Positions 51,280-59,911 of a DNA stretch of 64,000 nt are shown one piece after another. Position 1 is the first letter of the stretch. Each line of letters opens with the position of its first letter. Where the stretch lies: positions 1-64,000 of the forward strand of contig CAZGJL010000004.1 of the NCBI GenBank assembly GCA_964526665.1. The letters are read 5' to 3'. Both the position numbers and the translations under genes were made by a program. The notes under the pieces were generated by a model. It searched no databases. It had not been told where the DNA came from and was given only the letters and a program-made list of their open reading frames with translations. The DNA comes from M50B91 sp964526665. GTDB taxonomy: Bacteria; Patescibacteriota; Gracilibacteria; UBA4473.

Positions 51280-52254
51280 TCAATACAAATACTCGCGTTT
51301 ATTGGCATTATGTTCTTCAAGTGTCCGTCCAAAATGCACCTGCCCATTATTATCATGCAAGTAGTAATAAAACTCTGTAGGCAATGGATTAACCGCTGCT
51401 CTCAAAGAATCCAAACCCGGGTTCGAAATTGCCGTTGGAGGAAGTCCCAATTTTCGTCGTGTATTGTATGGAGAATCAGAGTCAAAATCTTCTGTGTACA
51501 GCGGCCGTTTCCATTCGTTTAATTCATATCGCGTTGTCGCATCAATTCCCAAATGAATTCGTTCATCTAGACGTTTCCAAATAACATCCGCAATCTTTTG
51601 TTTTTCTTCTAGATTATCACCAAAAGCTTCACGCTCAATCATAGATGCCACGATCACTACTTCATTTAGTGTGTGCCCGGATTCTTGAACTTTTTTCATC
51701 AAGTCAGAAATCTGTTGTTGAAAAGTGTTATACAATCGTTGAACAAATTTCTTACTCGTAAAAGTTTCTGGATTTACATAATATGTACTGGGAAAAAGAT
51801 ACCCCTCCAGAGAACTAATACGAAACCCCAGATCACAGAAATTGGTACAGGCGATAAAATCACCTGACTCTGTAAGCGATTTTTTTGATAAAATTGCATC
51901 AATTTGGGTAATCGTACTTCCTTCTGGAATAGTAATACGTATCTCCGAACTTTTCCCGTGTTGAAGTACTTCTGTGATTTCTAAAAATGTAAGATTCCGA
52001 GGAATCACGTACTCCCCTGCTTGTAATTTTGATGCCAAACGTTTCCAACGCACAAACCACTGAAATGACCATCCATCACGTACCAATTCATGTTCTTCTA
52101 GAATATTGGAAATGATAGATAATGAAGCTCCATTTTCAATGGTAACAGATACTCGTGAATCCGAATCCGAGTTTGGCCGTGACCAAGACAACATAAATCG
52201 TGCCGAAATAAAAACTCCTGCTAGCAATACGACAATGAGAAGAATTTTCTTCAT
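51280..52254 (-). CDS. mltG: Endolytic transglycosylase MltG
   Basis: Membrane-bound YceG/MltG that cuts nascent peptidoglycan strands. 324 residues: single N-terminal helix (about 3-20), LysM-like segment (VTIENGASLSIISNILEEHEL through RITIPEGSTITQIDAIL), then the catalytic domain with LEGYLFPSTYYV, EVVIVASMIEREAFGD (catalytic Glu in MIEREA), DSPYNTRRKLGLPPTAISNP and HFGRTLEEHN. Complete. A heptad-family repeat lies between it and ybaB. Confidence 0.95.
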   Translation of the reverse strand: MKKILLIVVLLAGVFISARFMLSWSRPNSDSDSRVSVTIENGASLSIISNILEEHELVRDGWSFQWFVRWKRLASKLQAGEYVIPRNLTFLEITEVLQHGKSSEIRITIPEGSTITQIDAILSKKSLTESGDFIACTNFCDLGFRISSLEGYLFPSTYYVNPETFTSKKFVQRLYNTFQQQISDLMKKVQESGHTLNEVVIVASMIEREAFGDNLEEKQKIADVIWKRLDERIHLGIDATTRYELNEWKRPLYTEDFDSDSPYNTRRKLGLPPTAISNPGLDSLRAAVNPLPTEFYYYLHDNNGQVHFGRTLEEHNANKREYLY

Positions 52255-52265
52255 AAATTTATAAT

Positions 52266-52303
52266 GTAAACTTTGTAGTTTGTAATTTGAAGATTGGAGT
52301 TTT
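52266..52303 (+). repeat. Heptad-family repeat between ybaB and mltG
   Basis: Seven-base units GTAGTTT, GTAATTT, GAAGATT, GGAGTTT in tandem; the right edge reaches the ybaB stop codon. Confidence 0.7.
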
Positions 52304-52604
52304 ACTGCTGTCCTCCCATGCCAGGCATTCCTCCCATAACAGATTTCATTTTTTCCGCAGCGACTTGCTGTGATTTTTTCATGGCACGATTTGTTGCATC
52401 AAGAAAGGCTTTCTCTATCCTCTTTGACTGTCCTAATACTGCCTCATCTACAATTTCAACAGCCAGTACTTCCTGCTCACAATTCACTGTAACTTTTACT
52501 CCATCCGATTCCGCAAAAACATGGATTTTCCCCAGTTCTTTTTTTATTTTTTTTGCTTCCTTCTGAAGCTTATACATGTCACCCATTTGACCAAGAATTC
52601 CCAT
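52302..52604 (-). CDS. YbaB/EbfC nucleoid-associated protein
   Basis: A 100-residue DNA-binding protein often located near recR (not here). QMGDMYKLQKEAKKIKKELG is the N-terminal helix; VKVTVNCEQEVLAVEIVDEA is the central strand pair; AFLDATNRAMKKSQQVAAEK is the second helix; a Met/Gly tail (SVMGGMPGMGGQQ) ends it. It dimerises as a tweezer on DNA. The -10 TACACT upstream lies about 28 bases before the ATG. Confidence 0.9.
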   Translation of the reverse strand: MGILGQMGDMYKLQKEAKKIKKELGKIHVFAESDGVKVTVNCEQEVLAVEIVDEAVLGQSKRIEKAFLDATNRAMKKSQQVAAEKMKSVMGGMPGMGGQQ

Positions 52605-52710
52605 TTTTTTTAAAGTTAATAATTTCGTTGATAGTGTACTTAGGAAAAAAAATTTGCCAAGAACTATATGATTTCTAAAACCATTCCTCTTTCATGATTG
52701 TCTTTTCTCC

Positions 52711-52739
52711 TTGAAAAAAAGAAGAATTTCTGATATAAT
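52711..52739 (+). promoter_or_regulatory. Near-consensus promoter of the 54-aa peptide gene
   Basis: -35 TTGAAA (52711-52716), 17-base spacer, -10 TATAAT (52734-52739); about 20 bases of leader before ATG 52766. Confidence 0.75.
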
Positions 52740-52765
52740 ATTCTGAAAAGTTAATTTTCAAACAA

Positions 52766-52930
52766 ATGACTCACACAAAACACCGGTCGTTCATTCTCTC
52801 ATTTTCTCCTTTCAAAAAGGATAAAATAAACACTGCCGTCAGCGCTCTTCTTCTTGGAGTTGTTGTAGCAAACGCCTTTATAACAGCATTCCTTCTTGGG
52901 ATTTTTGCTGTAAATACTTCTATTTTATAG
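52766..52930 (+). CDS. 54-aa single-helix membrane peptide
   Basis: A short frame beginning MTHTKHRSFILSFSPFKKDK, then a hydrophobic helix (about 23-48, NTAVSALLLGVVVANAFITA). It has a near-consensus promoter and a strong terminator 60 bases downstream (52993-53020), which marks a real monocistronic transcription unit. No family recognised; the topology (basic cytosolic start, one helix) fits small regulatory or toxin-like membrane peptides. A coding role is likely but an RNA function of the transcript cannot be excluded. Confidence 0.6.
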   Translation: MTHTKHRSFILSFSPFKKDKINTAVSALLLGVVVANAFITAFLLGIFAVNTSIL

Positions 52931-52992
52931 ATTGGAAGTGAGACACTTCAAGCGTGTATGTTCTAGAGACCCCAATACCACAGGAAAATGGA

Positions 52993-53020
52993 ATCGCCCC
53001 GCATCGCGGGACGATTTTTT
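52993..53020 (+). terminator. Strong terminator after the 54-aa gene
   Basis: ATCG-C-CCCGC / GCGGG-A-CGAT stem followed by six T. Confidence 0.85.
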
Positions 53021-53171
53021 GTGCCCTCCTTTCATATATTTTTTCATTTTTTAGAGAAGAAGCATATTCACCTTCTGATCTTTGTGAAATTCTGAATTTT
53101 TAACCCAAAAATGCTTGCTCTTCCTCCCTGAATCGGTACAATTCTCCCGATACAATTTTTGGAATATTAGT

Positions 53172-55091
53172 ATGAATACAAAATCAAATTACGATGCCAG
53201 TTCTATTCAAGTGCTCGAAGGACTCGAGCCTGTTCGAAAGCGCCCAGGAATGTACATCGGGTCGACCGATGTTCGTGGTTTACATCATCTCATATGGGAA
53301 GTAATCGATAACTCAATTGATGAAGCTATGGCTGGATTTTGTGATCATATAGAAGTCACGCTCCACGAAGATGGGAGTTGTTCTGTTGCTGATAATGGAC
53401 GTGGTATTCCTGTAGAAAAACACTCACAAACTGGGATTTCTGCTGTTGAAACCGTGCTTACTGTTCTTCATGCTGGAGGAAAATTTGGAGGCAGTGGATA
53501 TAAAGTATCAGGAGGACTTCATGGAGTGGGAGTAAGTGTTGTAAATGCACTTTCTTCACGAACAGAAGTAACCGTTGATCGTGACGGAGGAAAATTCTTT
53601 GTTGCCTTCGAAGGAGGTGCGCCCGCAGAACCTTTGGCAAAAATCGGAGAACAAACGAGTCAGGGAACACTGGTTCAATTTTGGCCAGATGAAAAAATAT
53701 TTGAAACACTCGATTTTGAATTTGATGCGGTAAAAAAACGTATACGACAACAAGCCTATCTGACTCGAGGAGTAACTATTACACTGAAAGATGAACGCAA
53801 TAACGAAGAAAAGGGATTTACACCTCAGATATGTCAGTTTTATTTCGAAGGAGGAATCGGTTCTTTTGTTCGACATATCAATGACGGAGAAGATGCTATC
53901 TCTCCTGTAATTTCTATCAATGTTGATGAAGAAGATATTGCTGTAGAAATCGCGTTGCAATATACAATGCAGTTTCGAGAAACACTTCAGTCTTTTGCCA
54001 ATAATATTCAAACTATTGAAGGTGGAACACATGTAACTGGATTTAACACAGCGCTTACACGTGTTTTGAATAAATATGCTCGTGAAAATCACTTATTGAA
54101 AGAAAAAGAACCAAATTTTACCAATGAAGATGTTCATGAAGGATTAACAGCTGTTATCAGTGTAAAAATTCCTGAGCCACAGTTCGAAGGACAAACCAAG
54201 TCCAAACTCGGAAATTCAAAGGTTCGTGGATCTGTTGATAAGATTTTTTCAGCAAAACTTGCTGAATATCTCGCTGAGAATCCTGACGACGCAAGAGCAA
54301 TCATTAATAAATGTGCCCTTGCTACTCGTGCACGTCTTGCTGCTCGTGCAGCTCGTGACACAGTTATTCGAAAAGGAGCTCTTGAAGGACTTACTCTTCC
54401 AGGAAAACTTTCTGATTGTAGCTCAAAAAATCCTGAAGAATGTGAAGTATATATTGTTGAGGGAGATTCTGCTGGAGGAACGGCGAAACAAGGACGTGAT
54501 CGTCGCACTCAGGCCATTTTGCCTTTGCGTGGTAAAATTCTGAATACAGAAAACTGTCGATTAGAAAAAATGCTTGCTAATAATGAGGTAAAAAACTTAA
54601 TTATTGCTCTTGGGACTGCGATTGGAGCCGAATTTTCTCTTGAAAAACTCCGTTACCACAGAGTCGTTATAATGACCGACGCTGATGTCGATGGAGCTCA
54701 TATCCGAACCCTACTTTTGACTCTTTTATACCGTCATTTTCCACAACTCGTACAAGCAGGACATGTTTATATTGCACAACCACCATTGTATAAGTTGAGC
54801 AAAGGAAAACAGGTTTGGTATGCACTAACAGATGAAGAAAGAATAAAAATCATGGCCGAACACGATATCAAAGGAGAAAACATCCAACGATATAAAGGTT
54901 TGGGAGAAATGAATGCTGAACAGCTCTGGGATACCACTATGAATCCTGAAAACCGAGTAATGCTCCAGGTTACTATCAACGACGCTGAACGAGCTGACCA
55001 TGTGTTCAAAGTGCTCATGGGAGACGAAGTACTTCCCCGCAGGAAATTCATCCAGACTCATGCATCAGAAGTTCAAGAGCTCGATATATAG
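53172..55091 (+). CDS. gyrB: DNA gyrase subunit B
   Basis: ATPase subunit of the type IIA topoisomerase. 639 residues: GHKL ATPase site with DNSIDEAMAGFCDHIEVTLH, DNGRGIPVEKHSQTGISAVE and GGLHGVGVSVVNAL; Toprim EGDSAGGTAKQGRDRRTQAI and DADVDGAHIRTLLLTLLYRH; and the C-terminal end RRKFIQTHASEVQELDI, matching GyrB rather than ParE. ATG 53172 replaces an upstream start at 53115. The TAG shares its last base with the left arm of the four-helix-bundle cassette. Confidence 0.95.
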   Translation: MNTKSNYDASSIQVLEGLEPVRKRPGMYIGSTDVRGLHHLIWEVIDNSIDEAMAGFCDHIEVTLHEDGSCSVADNGRGIPVEKHSQTGISAVETVLTVLHAGGKFGGSGYKVSGGLHGVGVSVVNALSSRTEVTVDRDGGKFFVAFEGGAPAEPLAKIGEQTSQGTLVQFWPDEKIFETLDFEFDAVKKRIRQQAYLTRGVTITLKDERNNEEKGFTPQICQFYFEGGIGSFVRHINDGEDAISPVISINVDEEDIAVEIALQYTMQFRETLQSFANNIQTIEGGTHVTGFNTALTRVLNKYARENHLLKEKEPNFTNEDVHEGLTAVISVKIPEPQFEGQTKSKLGNSKVRGSVDKIFSAKLAEYLAENPDDARAIINKCALATRARLAARAARDTVIRKGALEGLTLPGKLSDCSSKNPEECEVYIVEGDSAGGTAKQGRDRRTQAILPLRGKILNTENCRLEKMLANNEVKNLIIALGTAIGAEFSLEKLRYHRVVIMTDADVDGAHIRTLLLTLLYRHFPQLVQAGHVYIAQPPLYKLSKGKQVWYALTDEERIKIMAEHDIKGENIQRYKGLGEMNAEQLWDTTMNPENRVMLQVTINDAERADHVFKVLMGDEVLPRRKFIQTHASEVQELDI

Positions 55092-55166
55092 TCGCTACGC
55101 TCCAAACTACAAAGTCGCTACACTTTAGTCTACAAACTTCAAACTACAGATTTGAAATTTTAATAT
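55091..55166 (-). repeat. Left inverted arm of the four-helix-bundle cassette
   Basis: Two GTCGCTAC blocks (55091 and 55114) interleaved with CAAACTAC / CAAACTTC heptad units, the reverse complement of the right arm's GTAGTTT units. Confidence 0.75.
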
Positions 55167-55248
55167 TAAAAATTGGTTAAGACCATTCTTTGTAAAGCTT
55201 GTTTTTGAAGCATTCTTTGTAATACATAAGTTATCTTTATTTTTAAAC

Positions 55249-55614
55249 ATGACAAGTTCAAAGAAAAACATCCTCATTCATAAAACATATATATTTGCTT
55301 TACGAATTGTTAAGCTTGCTCGTTTTTTAATACAGGACAAAAAAGAGTTTGTATTATCAAAACAAATACTTCGCTCGGGAACTTCCATTGGTGCAAATAC
55401 CGAAGAATCTATTGGTGGACAATCTGAAAAAGATTTTTTTTCTAAATTATCAATTGCGTATAAAGAGGCTCGAGAAACAAAGTACTGGCTCCATCTGTTA
55501 CAAGATTCTGGTTATATTTCTGCCAATCAAGCTATCTCTCTTCTCAATGATTGTGAAGAAATTTTAAAGATTCTCGGAAAAACCCTTTCAACTCTTCGAA
55601 AAAAACATAATTAA
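55249..55614 (+). CDS. Four-helix bundle protein (S23/bvIVS-type, TIGR02436-like)
   Basis: A 121-residue all-helical protein of the family first seen in 23S rRNA intervening sequences and related to the Avd accessory protein of diversity-generating retroelements. FVLSKQILRSGTSIGANTEE (about 31-50), GGQSEKDFFSKLSIAYKEAR (about 54-73) and ETKYWLHLLQDSGYI are diagnostic. The family binds nucleic acid as a pentamer. Here it stands alone between inverted repeats, not in rRNA and without a reverse transcriptase. Confidence 0.92.
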   Translation: MTSSKKNILIHKTYIFALRIVKLARFLIQDKKEFVLSKQILRSGTSIGANTEESIGGQSEKDFFSKLSIAYKEARETKYWLHLLQDSGYISANQAISLLNDCEEILKILGKTLSTLRKKHN

Positions 55615-55717
55615 AATTCCAAATCTGTAGTTTGTAGATTGTAGATTGAAGTTTGATATCTAGAGCGTAGCGACTTTGAAGATTGTAGTTTGAAATTTGA
55701 AAATTTAAGCGAAGCGC
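55612..55717 (+). repeat. Right inverted arm of the four-helix-bundle cassette
   Basis: Heptad units GTAGTTT, GTAGATT (twice), GAAGTTT, then a GAGCGTAGCGAC block, then GAAGATT, GTAGTTT, GAAATTT and a GCGAAGCGCC end. Confidence 0.75.
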
Positions 55718-56575
55718 CTAATCTACATCCAGTATCTGACGCAATAACCAATCGATAAAACGAAATTTTGTCTTTTTGATTCCTGAATAATTACGCTGTA
55801 CCAGTGATCCTACTCGTACTCCGGCAATTTCACGCAATCGAAGATTTTCTTCGAATACTCCTCGAAGGGAAGGCAAAAACTGAAATTTAATATCATGCTC
55901 TTCACAAAAAGAAACAAGCGAAAGAGTATGCTCAAATGCATCACATTGAACAATAGCCGTCACTTTTTCTTTTTCACATACCTTTTCAAGTTGATCGAGT
56001 TTCCCCAGCAAAGGAGCTTCTCGAAATCCCTTTGCTAAACCATATGGATCAATAACTCCTATAATCTGAAAGGGAACAAATGTATCTGCCTTTACTCGAG
56101 CTACAAACTGCTCTGAAACACGATTTGCTCCAATAATGAGGGTTTTATACCCTTTCCCCGCTTTCTTCGCTCTACCGAGCAATACGCGAAATATTTTCTG
56201 AGACACGATAAGCCAGACCGAACCAAATAAAAGTGCATACACTCCAATTAGTCGGGAAAACAATATTTCTCGTGGAAAGAAATACGAAACAATAAGAAAT
56301 CCTACGGCAATCACTCCCCCCACAAAAATCAAAACAATATCATATCCCGCTCTGACTCCCGAACGCGGAGGCAATCTGTATGCTTTTACAAAAGCGAGAA
56401 ATCCAATCCATACAACTGTTGCTGCTGCTGCAAGAATAGCAAAGAGTTCAAAAGGGAAATCTGTTGAAAGGATCCAGTTAACCCGAACAAAATACGCCAA
56501 CAAAAACATGATCCACACGAGAAACACATCCAGAAGAATGTGCATCACTCGTAACCAAATCCAGTTTTTTGACAT
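55718..56575 (-). CDS. Polyprenyl glycosylphosphotransferase, N-terminal part only
   Basis: A 285-residue protein matching the membrane and CoA-binding-like (CoA_binding_3) half of WbaP/ExoY-type initiating sugar transferases: four helices (about 8-28, 42-62, 78-100, 106-126), then YKTLIIGANRVSEQFVARVK and QIIGVIDPYG. The catalytic bacterial sugar transferase domain that should follow residue about 285 is absent: the frame ends RFIDWLLRQILDVD exactly at the right arm of the cassette. So it is likely a truncated gene or a stand-alone regulator. The pilin cluster follows upstream on the same strand. Confidence 0.75.
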   Translation of the reverse strand: MSKNWIWLRVMHILLDVFLVWIMFLLAYFVRVNWILSTDFPFELFAILAAAATVVWIGFLAFVKAYRLPPRSGVRAGYDIVLIFVGGVIAVGFLIVSYFFPREILFSRLIGVYALLFGSVWLIVSQKIFRVLLGRAKKAGKGYKTLIIGANRVSEQFVARVKADTFVPFQIIGVIDPYGLAKGFREAPLLGKLDQLEKVCEKEKVTAIVQCDAFEHTLSLVSFCEEHDIKFQFLPSLRGVFEENLRLREIAGVRVGSLVQRNYSGIKKTKFRFIDWLLRQILDVD

Positions 56576-56588
56576 TGGTATTTAAGAC

Positions 56589-57254
56589 TTAGTTCGCAAT
56601 ACATCCCAGTGGATCTGTTTGGAATGTACAAGACCCTGGTCTTACCATAGCACAGTCCAGCATTGCCACACAGGCAGTACAGTCTGTTAGACACCCGGTA
56701 CTAACACCACTCGCTGTTAAGGGTATTACTGTCCAAGAAGGACCCACCGCCTGACAACTAGTTGCAGTAAGAACTCCATCTGTCCATGTACACAGAGGAG
56801 CTTTCTCTATTCCAACCGTCGTACCATCTACAAAAATTGAAAAAGTCGGATCAAGGGTGAGTATCCCATTTCCCGCATTCTCTTCTTCTGCACCAACGGC
56901 AATAAAAAAATTATTATTATTACCAACCCCGTCTTCCAAAAAGACATAATAATAATTTAATCCATTTTTTACCTCAGGAATCGAATAATCATTATTTGCT
57001 AGCAATGTCCCCAGTCTTTCTGTCGATGCTTCTGAACATGCTAAATTCCCTGTATAATTATACACCGTACAATCTCCTTCTCCTCCCGAGTCCACCTTAA
57101 TCATCAGTGCTAAGTTCTGTACTGCTGATGAACGTTCTGCGTCTCTGGCTTTTGCGAAATACGAACGAAATGTTCCTACCGCAATAGTAGAAAGAATCCC
57201 CAAAATCACAATCACTACCAGTAATTCAATAAGTGTAAATCCTGCCTTTTTCAT
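56589..57254 (-). CDS. Type IV pilin-like protein 1
   Basis: A 221-residue pilin with a class III leader MKKAGFTLIELLVVIVILG; the processed N-terminus F-T-L-I-E keeps the Glu5 needed for assembly. Then TIAVGTFRSYFAKARDAERS and a variable C-terminal domain with nine cysteines (CLTDCTACVAMLDCAMV). A conserved GAEEEN...NGILT...FVDGTTVGIEKA block occurs around 115-155. It is the last gene of a five-pilin array on the minus strand, directly before the glycosylphosphotransferase fragment. Confidence 0.9.
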   Translation of the reverse strand: MKKAGFTLIELLVVIVILGILSTIAVGTFRSYFAKARDAERSSAVQNLALMIKVDSGGEGDCTVYNYTGNLACSEASTERLGTLLANNDYSIPEVKNGLNYYYVFLEDGVGNNNNFFIAVGAEEENAGNGILTLDPTFSIFVDGTTVGIEKAPLCTWTDGVLTATSCQAVGPSWTVIPLTASGVSTGCLTDCTACVAMLDCAMVRPGSCTFQTDPLGCIAN

Positions 57255-57375
57255 TTTTTTTTCGTAGGAAAAAGAGTTTCAAAGAAAGTATAACAAAAAG
57301 AACGAGAAACTAATAATGAAAGGTATCAATTATGAATTCTTTGTAAAGAAATCATTATGACTTTCTTCTAATCTA

Positions 57376-58128
57376 TTATAAGTCTGAACAGACCCCATTC
57401 CAGGTTCCATTAAATGGCACTGTTTCACATTCTGCCTGGTTATCCGGCCCTGGAGTAGTGGTACATCCTCCAAGATTCCAACTACACCCCGCTGCTACAC
57501 ATGCTGTAGCTGGACCAGGAGAATATGTCGCACAAACAGTATCCATATTAATTGGTGCTCCATTTGAATTAAGCATGTATAAAGAAACTTCTGCCATTGT
57601 TGAACATTCAGCACCTCCTTCTTCCCAAGTACAACCCTTCCCCTTTTCAATCCCCACGCCAGTACCATCTACGAAGATAGATTCTGGTTCTCCCCCTACT
57701 GTCATTTGACCATTTTCTGCTGCCTCTTCTTCTGCTCCAGTCGCAATAAAAAATTCATTCTCTCCTTCTGTCTCCCCCAAAACAAACCCATAGTAATATT
57801 CAAGCCCATTTTTTACCTCAGGCATTACATAATCATTATCTAATAACAACATTTGTAGGTTTCCCTGTGATTCACACGAATAGTCACTTGTTGTTGTGGT
57901 ATTACCATCGGCTGTATAGTTATAGGTTCCACAGTCTCCTATTCCTCCTGAATCAACCTTTATCATCATCGCCAAAGTCTGTACTGTTGCTACCCGATCA
58001 CTATCTCGAGCCTTCGCGAAGTAGGAACGAAAGGTTCCCACAGCAATGGTCGATAAAACACCAAGAATCACAATTACTACGAGCAATTCAATAAGTGTAA
58101 ATCCTGTTTTTTTTCTCCCCTGTTTCAT
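57376..58128 (-). CDS. Type IV pilin-like protein 2
   Basis: 250 residues from ATG 58128 (a longer frame starts at 58155 but adds only a non-pilin leader). Start MKQGRKKTGFTLIELLVVIV; the Glu5 and the TIAVGTFRSYFAKARDSDRV segment are kept. The C-terminal domain has several cysteines (CTWEEGGAECS; CATYSPGPATACVAAGC). The shared block YYYGFVLGETEGENEFFIAT...GAEEEAAENG links it to the other pilins. Confidence 0.9.
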   Translation of the reverse strand: MKQGRKKTGFTLIELLVVIVILGVLSTIAVGTFRSYFAKARDSDRVATVQTLAMMIKVDSGGIGDCGTYNYTADGNTTTTSDYSCESQGNLQMLLLDNDYVMPEVKNGLEYYYGFVLGETEGENEFFIATGAEEEAAENGQMTVGGEPESIFVDGTGVGIEKGKGCTWEEGGAECSTMAEVSLYMLNSNGAPINMDTVCATYSPGPATACVAAGCSWNLGGCTTTPGPDNQAECETVPFNGTWNGVCSDL

Positions 58129-58168
58129 CCGTGGAAGTATAACTATCAAGCACAATAAAGTAAAAAAA

Positions 58169-58195
58169 AACTTCCCCCGAAGGAGAAGTTTATTT
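58169..58195 (-). terminator. Terminator after pilin 3
   Basis: AACTTC-TCC-TTCG-GGG-GAAGTT hairpin on the minus strand, then nine T (58162-58170). Confidence 0.85.
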
Positions 58196-58211
58196 TTACA
58201 ATCTTTTTATA

Positions 58212-58844
58212 TTAAGTAGATGGTACTATTAACCACTCATCATTATCAGAGTCATAATACCAAAGTTCCCAATCCGTGTGACATGATATAACACCCTCAA
58301 CACTAACAGCACATCCTCCTGGCAAATCAGTTATAGCCGCTACTATACCATGACGTACCGCATTAGTTCCTTTATTCGTTCCATCTAAAAATACAAAGGT
58401 TCCCGATGCTGCCAGTATCTCCTCTCCGTTCTGTGGAGCTTCTTCTTCTGCCCCTACTGATATAAAAAACTCATTATCTCCTTCTGTGCCACCCAACCAA
58501 AACCCATAATAGTAAACTAATCCATTTTTTTCCTCTGGCATTGAATAATCATTCTGCGAAAGTAAAGTTTCCAATACTCCTTCGTGAGTACAGTCTACTG
58601 TAGAAGTAGTCGAAACATCTTCACCTGCAGTATAATTATATACCCCGCAATCACCGGCTCCACCTGATTCAACCTTAATCATCATCGCCAAGTTCTGTAC
58701 TGTGGATACTCGCTCACTATCTCGAGCTTTAGCGAAGTACGAACGAAATGTACCGACGGAAATCGTTGACAAGATCCCGAGGATCACGATCACCACCAGC
58801 AACTCAATAAGGGTAAACCCTCGCTGTTGGAATTTGTTTTTCAT
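58212..58844 (-). CDS. Type IV pilin-like protein 3
   Basis: 210 residues. Start MKNKFQQRGFTLIELLVVIV. Residues 1 to about 130 are almost identical to pilin 4 at both protein and DNA level (58448-58872 against 59324-59748), including 30 bases before the ATG; the C-terminal 80 residues are unrelated. Shared motifs YNYTAGED, GAEEE, FVFLDGTNKG. This looks like a recent duplication or gene conversion of the 5' half. Confidence 0.9.
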   Translation of the reverse strand: MKNKFQQRGFTLIELLVVIVILGILSTISVGTFRSYFAKARDSERVSTVQNLAMMIKVESGGAGDCGVYNYTAGEDVSTTSTVDCTHEGVLETLLSQNDYSMPEEKNGLVYYYGFWLGGTEGDNEFFISVGAEEEAPQNGEEILAASGTFVFLDGTNKGTNAVRHGIVAAITDLPGGCAVSVEGVISCHTDWELWYYDSDNDEWLIVPST

Positions 58845-58872
58845 TTGTATGAAATGTTAAAAATTACAAATT
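58448..58872 (-). repeat. Pilin 5'-half repeat, copy A
   Basis: About 425 bases nearly identical to 59324-59748, covering the upstream 28 bases and codons 1 to about 132. Only a few single-base changes are visible by eye. Confidence 0.85.
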
Positions 58873-59047
58873 TTTCAAAGGAATACTGAGCGTTTTAGAT
58901 TCTTAGTGCAACTTTTTTATTCAAAAAAAGCTAGCAACCATACATCTTTTGTGTCTTTATATATATTAAACAACTCCTGCCTACTGGTGCAAACTTCTTT
59001 CATAAAAAAAACTAGCACCTCCGAAAAAATTGTTTCTTTTTATAAAA

Positions 59048-59077
59048 AAAGTCTCTCACGTTAATGTGAGAGACTTT
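59048..59077 (-). terminator. Terminator after pilin 4
   Basis: AAAGTCTCTCAC / GTGAGAGACTTT stem (12 pairs) with six-base loop; seven T on the minus strand. Confidence 0.85.
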
Positions 59078-59102
59078 TAAAACCATACGTATTAAATAAT
59101 CT

Positions 59103-59720
59103 TTACGAAGTAACTAGGCTTCCATCAGAGTCAATCTTCGTAATATCCCAGCCAGTACCAGTATCACATGCTGGCGCTCCTCCATCAGGGATCCAACAAA
59201 TTGGACCGCTGTCTGTAAATGCACTTATACCTGCTGTTGTCCCATCGACAAAAGCGAACCCATCAAAGCCCGTCGAGGCAGATAATACCTCAACAGCTTT
59301 TCCATTCTGTGGGGTTTCTTCTTCTGCTCCAATAATAATGAAAAACTCATTATCTCCTTCTGTCTCACCCAACCAAAACCCATAATAGTAATCTAATCCA
59401 TTTTTTTCCTCTGGCATTGAATAATCATTCTGCGAAAGTAAAGTTTCCAATACTCCTTCGTGAGTACAGTCTACTGTAGAAGTAGTCGAAACATCTTCAC
59501 CTGCAGTATAATTATATACCCCGCAATCACCGGCTCCACCTGATTCAACCTTAATCATCATCGCCAAGTTCTGTACTGTGGATACTCGCTCACTATCTCG
59601 AGCTTTAGCGAAGTACGAACGAAATGTACCGACGGAAATCGTTGACAAGATCCCGAGGATCACGATCACCACCAGCAACTCAATAAGGGTAAACCCTCGC
59701 TGTTGGAATTTGTTTTTCAT
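59103..59720 (-). CDS. Type IV pilin-like protein 4
   Basis: 205 residues. N-terminal MKNKFQQRGFTLIELLVVIV and the rest of the first 130 residues match pilin 3 almost exactly; then VEVLSASTGFDGFAFVDGTT and a short, Asp/Ser-rich tail (CDTGTGWDITKIDSDGSLVTS) are unique. Glu5 is conserved. Own terminator and 5' leader, so pilins 3 and 4 are expressed from separate transcripts. Confidence 0.9.
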   Translation of the reverse strand: MKNKFQQRGFTLIELLVVIVILGILSTISVGTFRSYFAKARDSERVSTVQNLAMMIKVESGGAGDCGVYNYTAGEDVSTTSTVDCTHEGVLETLLSQNDYSMPEEKNGLDYYYGFWLGETEGDNEFFIIIGAEEETPQNGKAVEVLSASTGFDGFAFVDGTTAGISAFTDSGPICWIPDGGAPACDTGTGWDITKIDSDGSLVTS

Positions 59721-59748
59721 TTGTATGAAATGTTAAAAATTACAAATT
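59324..59748 (-). repeat. Pilin 5'-half repeat, copy B
   Basis: Partner of 58448-58872, in direct orientation 876 bases apart. Two such repeats can recombine, exchanging or deleting the variable 3' half between them. Confidence 0.85.
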
Positions 59749-59911
59749 TACTCTGGCATACTGACTATTCTCAATAGGTAGTGCAAATTTTTTGTTCAAA
59801 AAAAGGTAGTAAAAATGATGCTTTCGTGTTTTTTTAATATTATTTCCATTAAATTAAATGTATTTTCTTTTTTGTTTTTTCCTATAAAATTACTCCCATA
59901 TATCTTTGCTA

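Larger units (their letters stand above)
55091..55717. mobile_element. Inverted-repeat cassette carrying a four-helix-bundle gene
   Basis: Left arm 55091-55166 and right arm 55612-55717 are inverted copies of the heptad-family repeat; both include GTCGCTACGCTC-type blocks (55091-55102 and, reversed, near 55664-55677) and CAAACTACAGATTTG-type ends. The 121-aa gene lies between. The left arm starts in the gyrB stop codon and the right arm ends at the stop codon of a truncated gene. Confidence 0.6.

Noticed and set aside
55249..55614. A diversity-generating retroelement with Avd
   Set aside because: The protein is of the related fold, but there is no reverse transcriptase or template/variable repeat pair near it.
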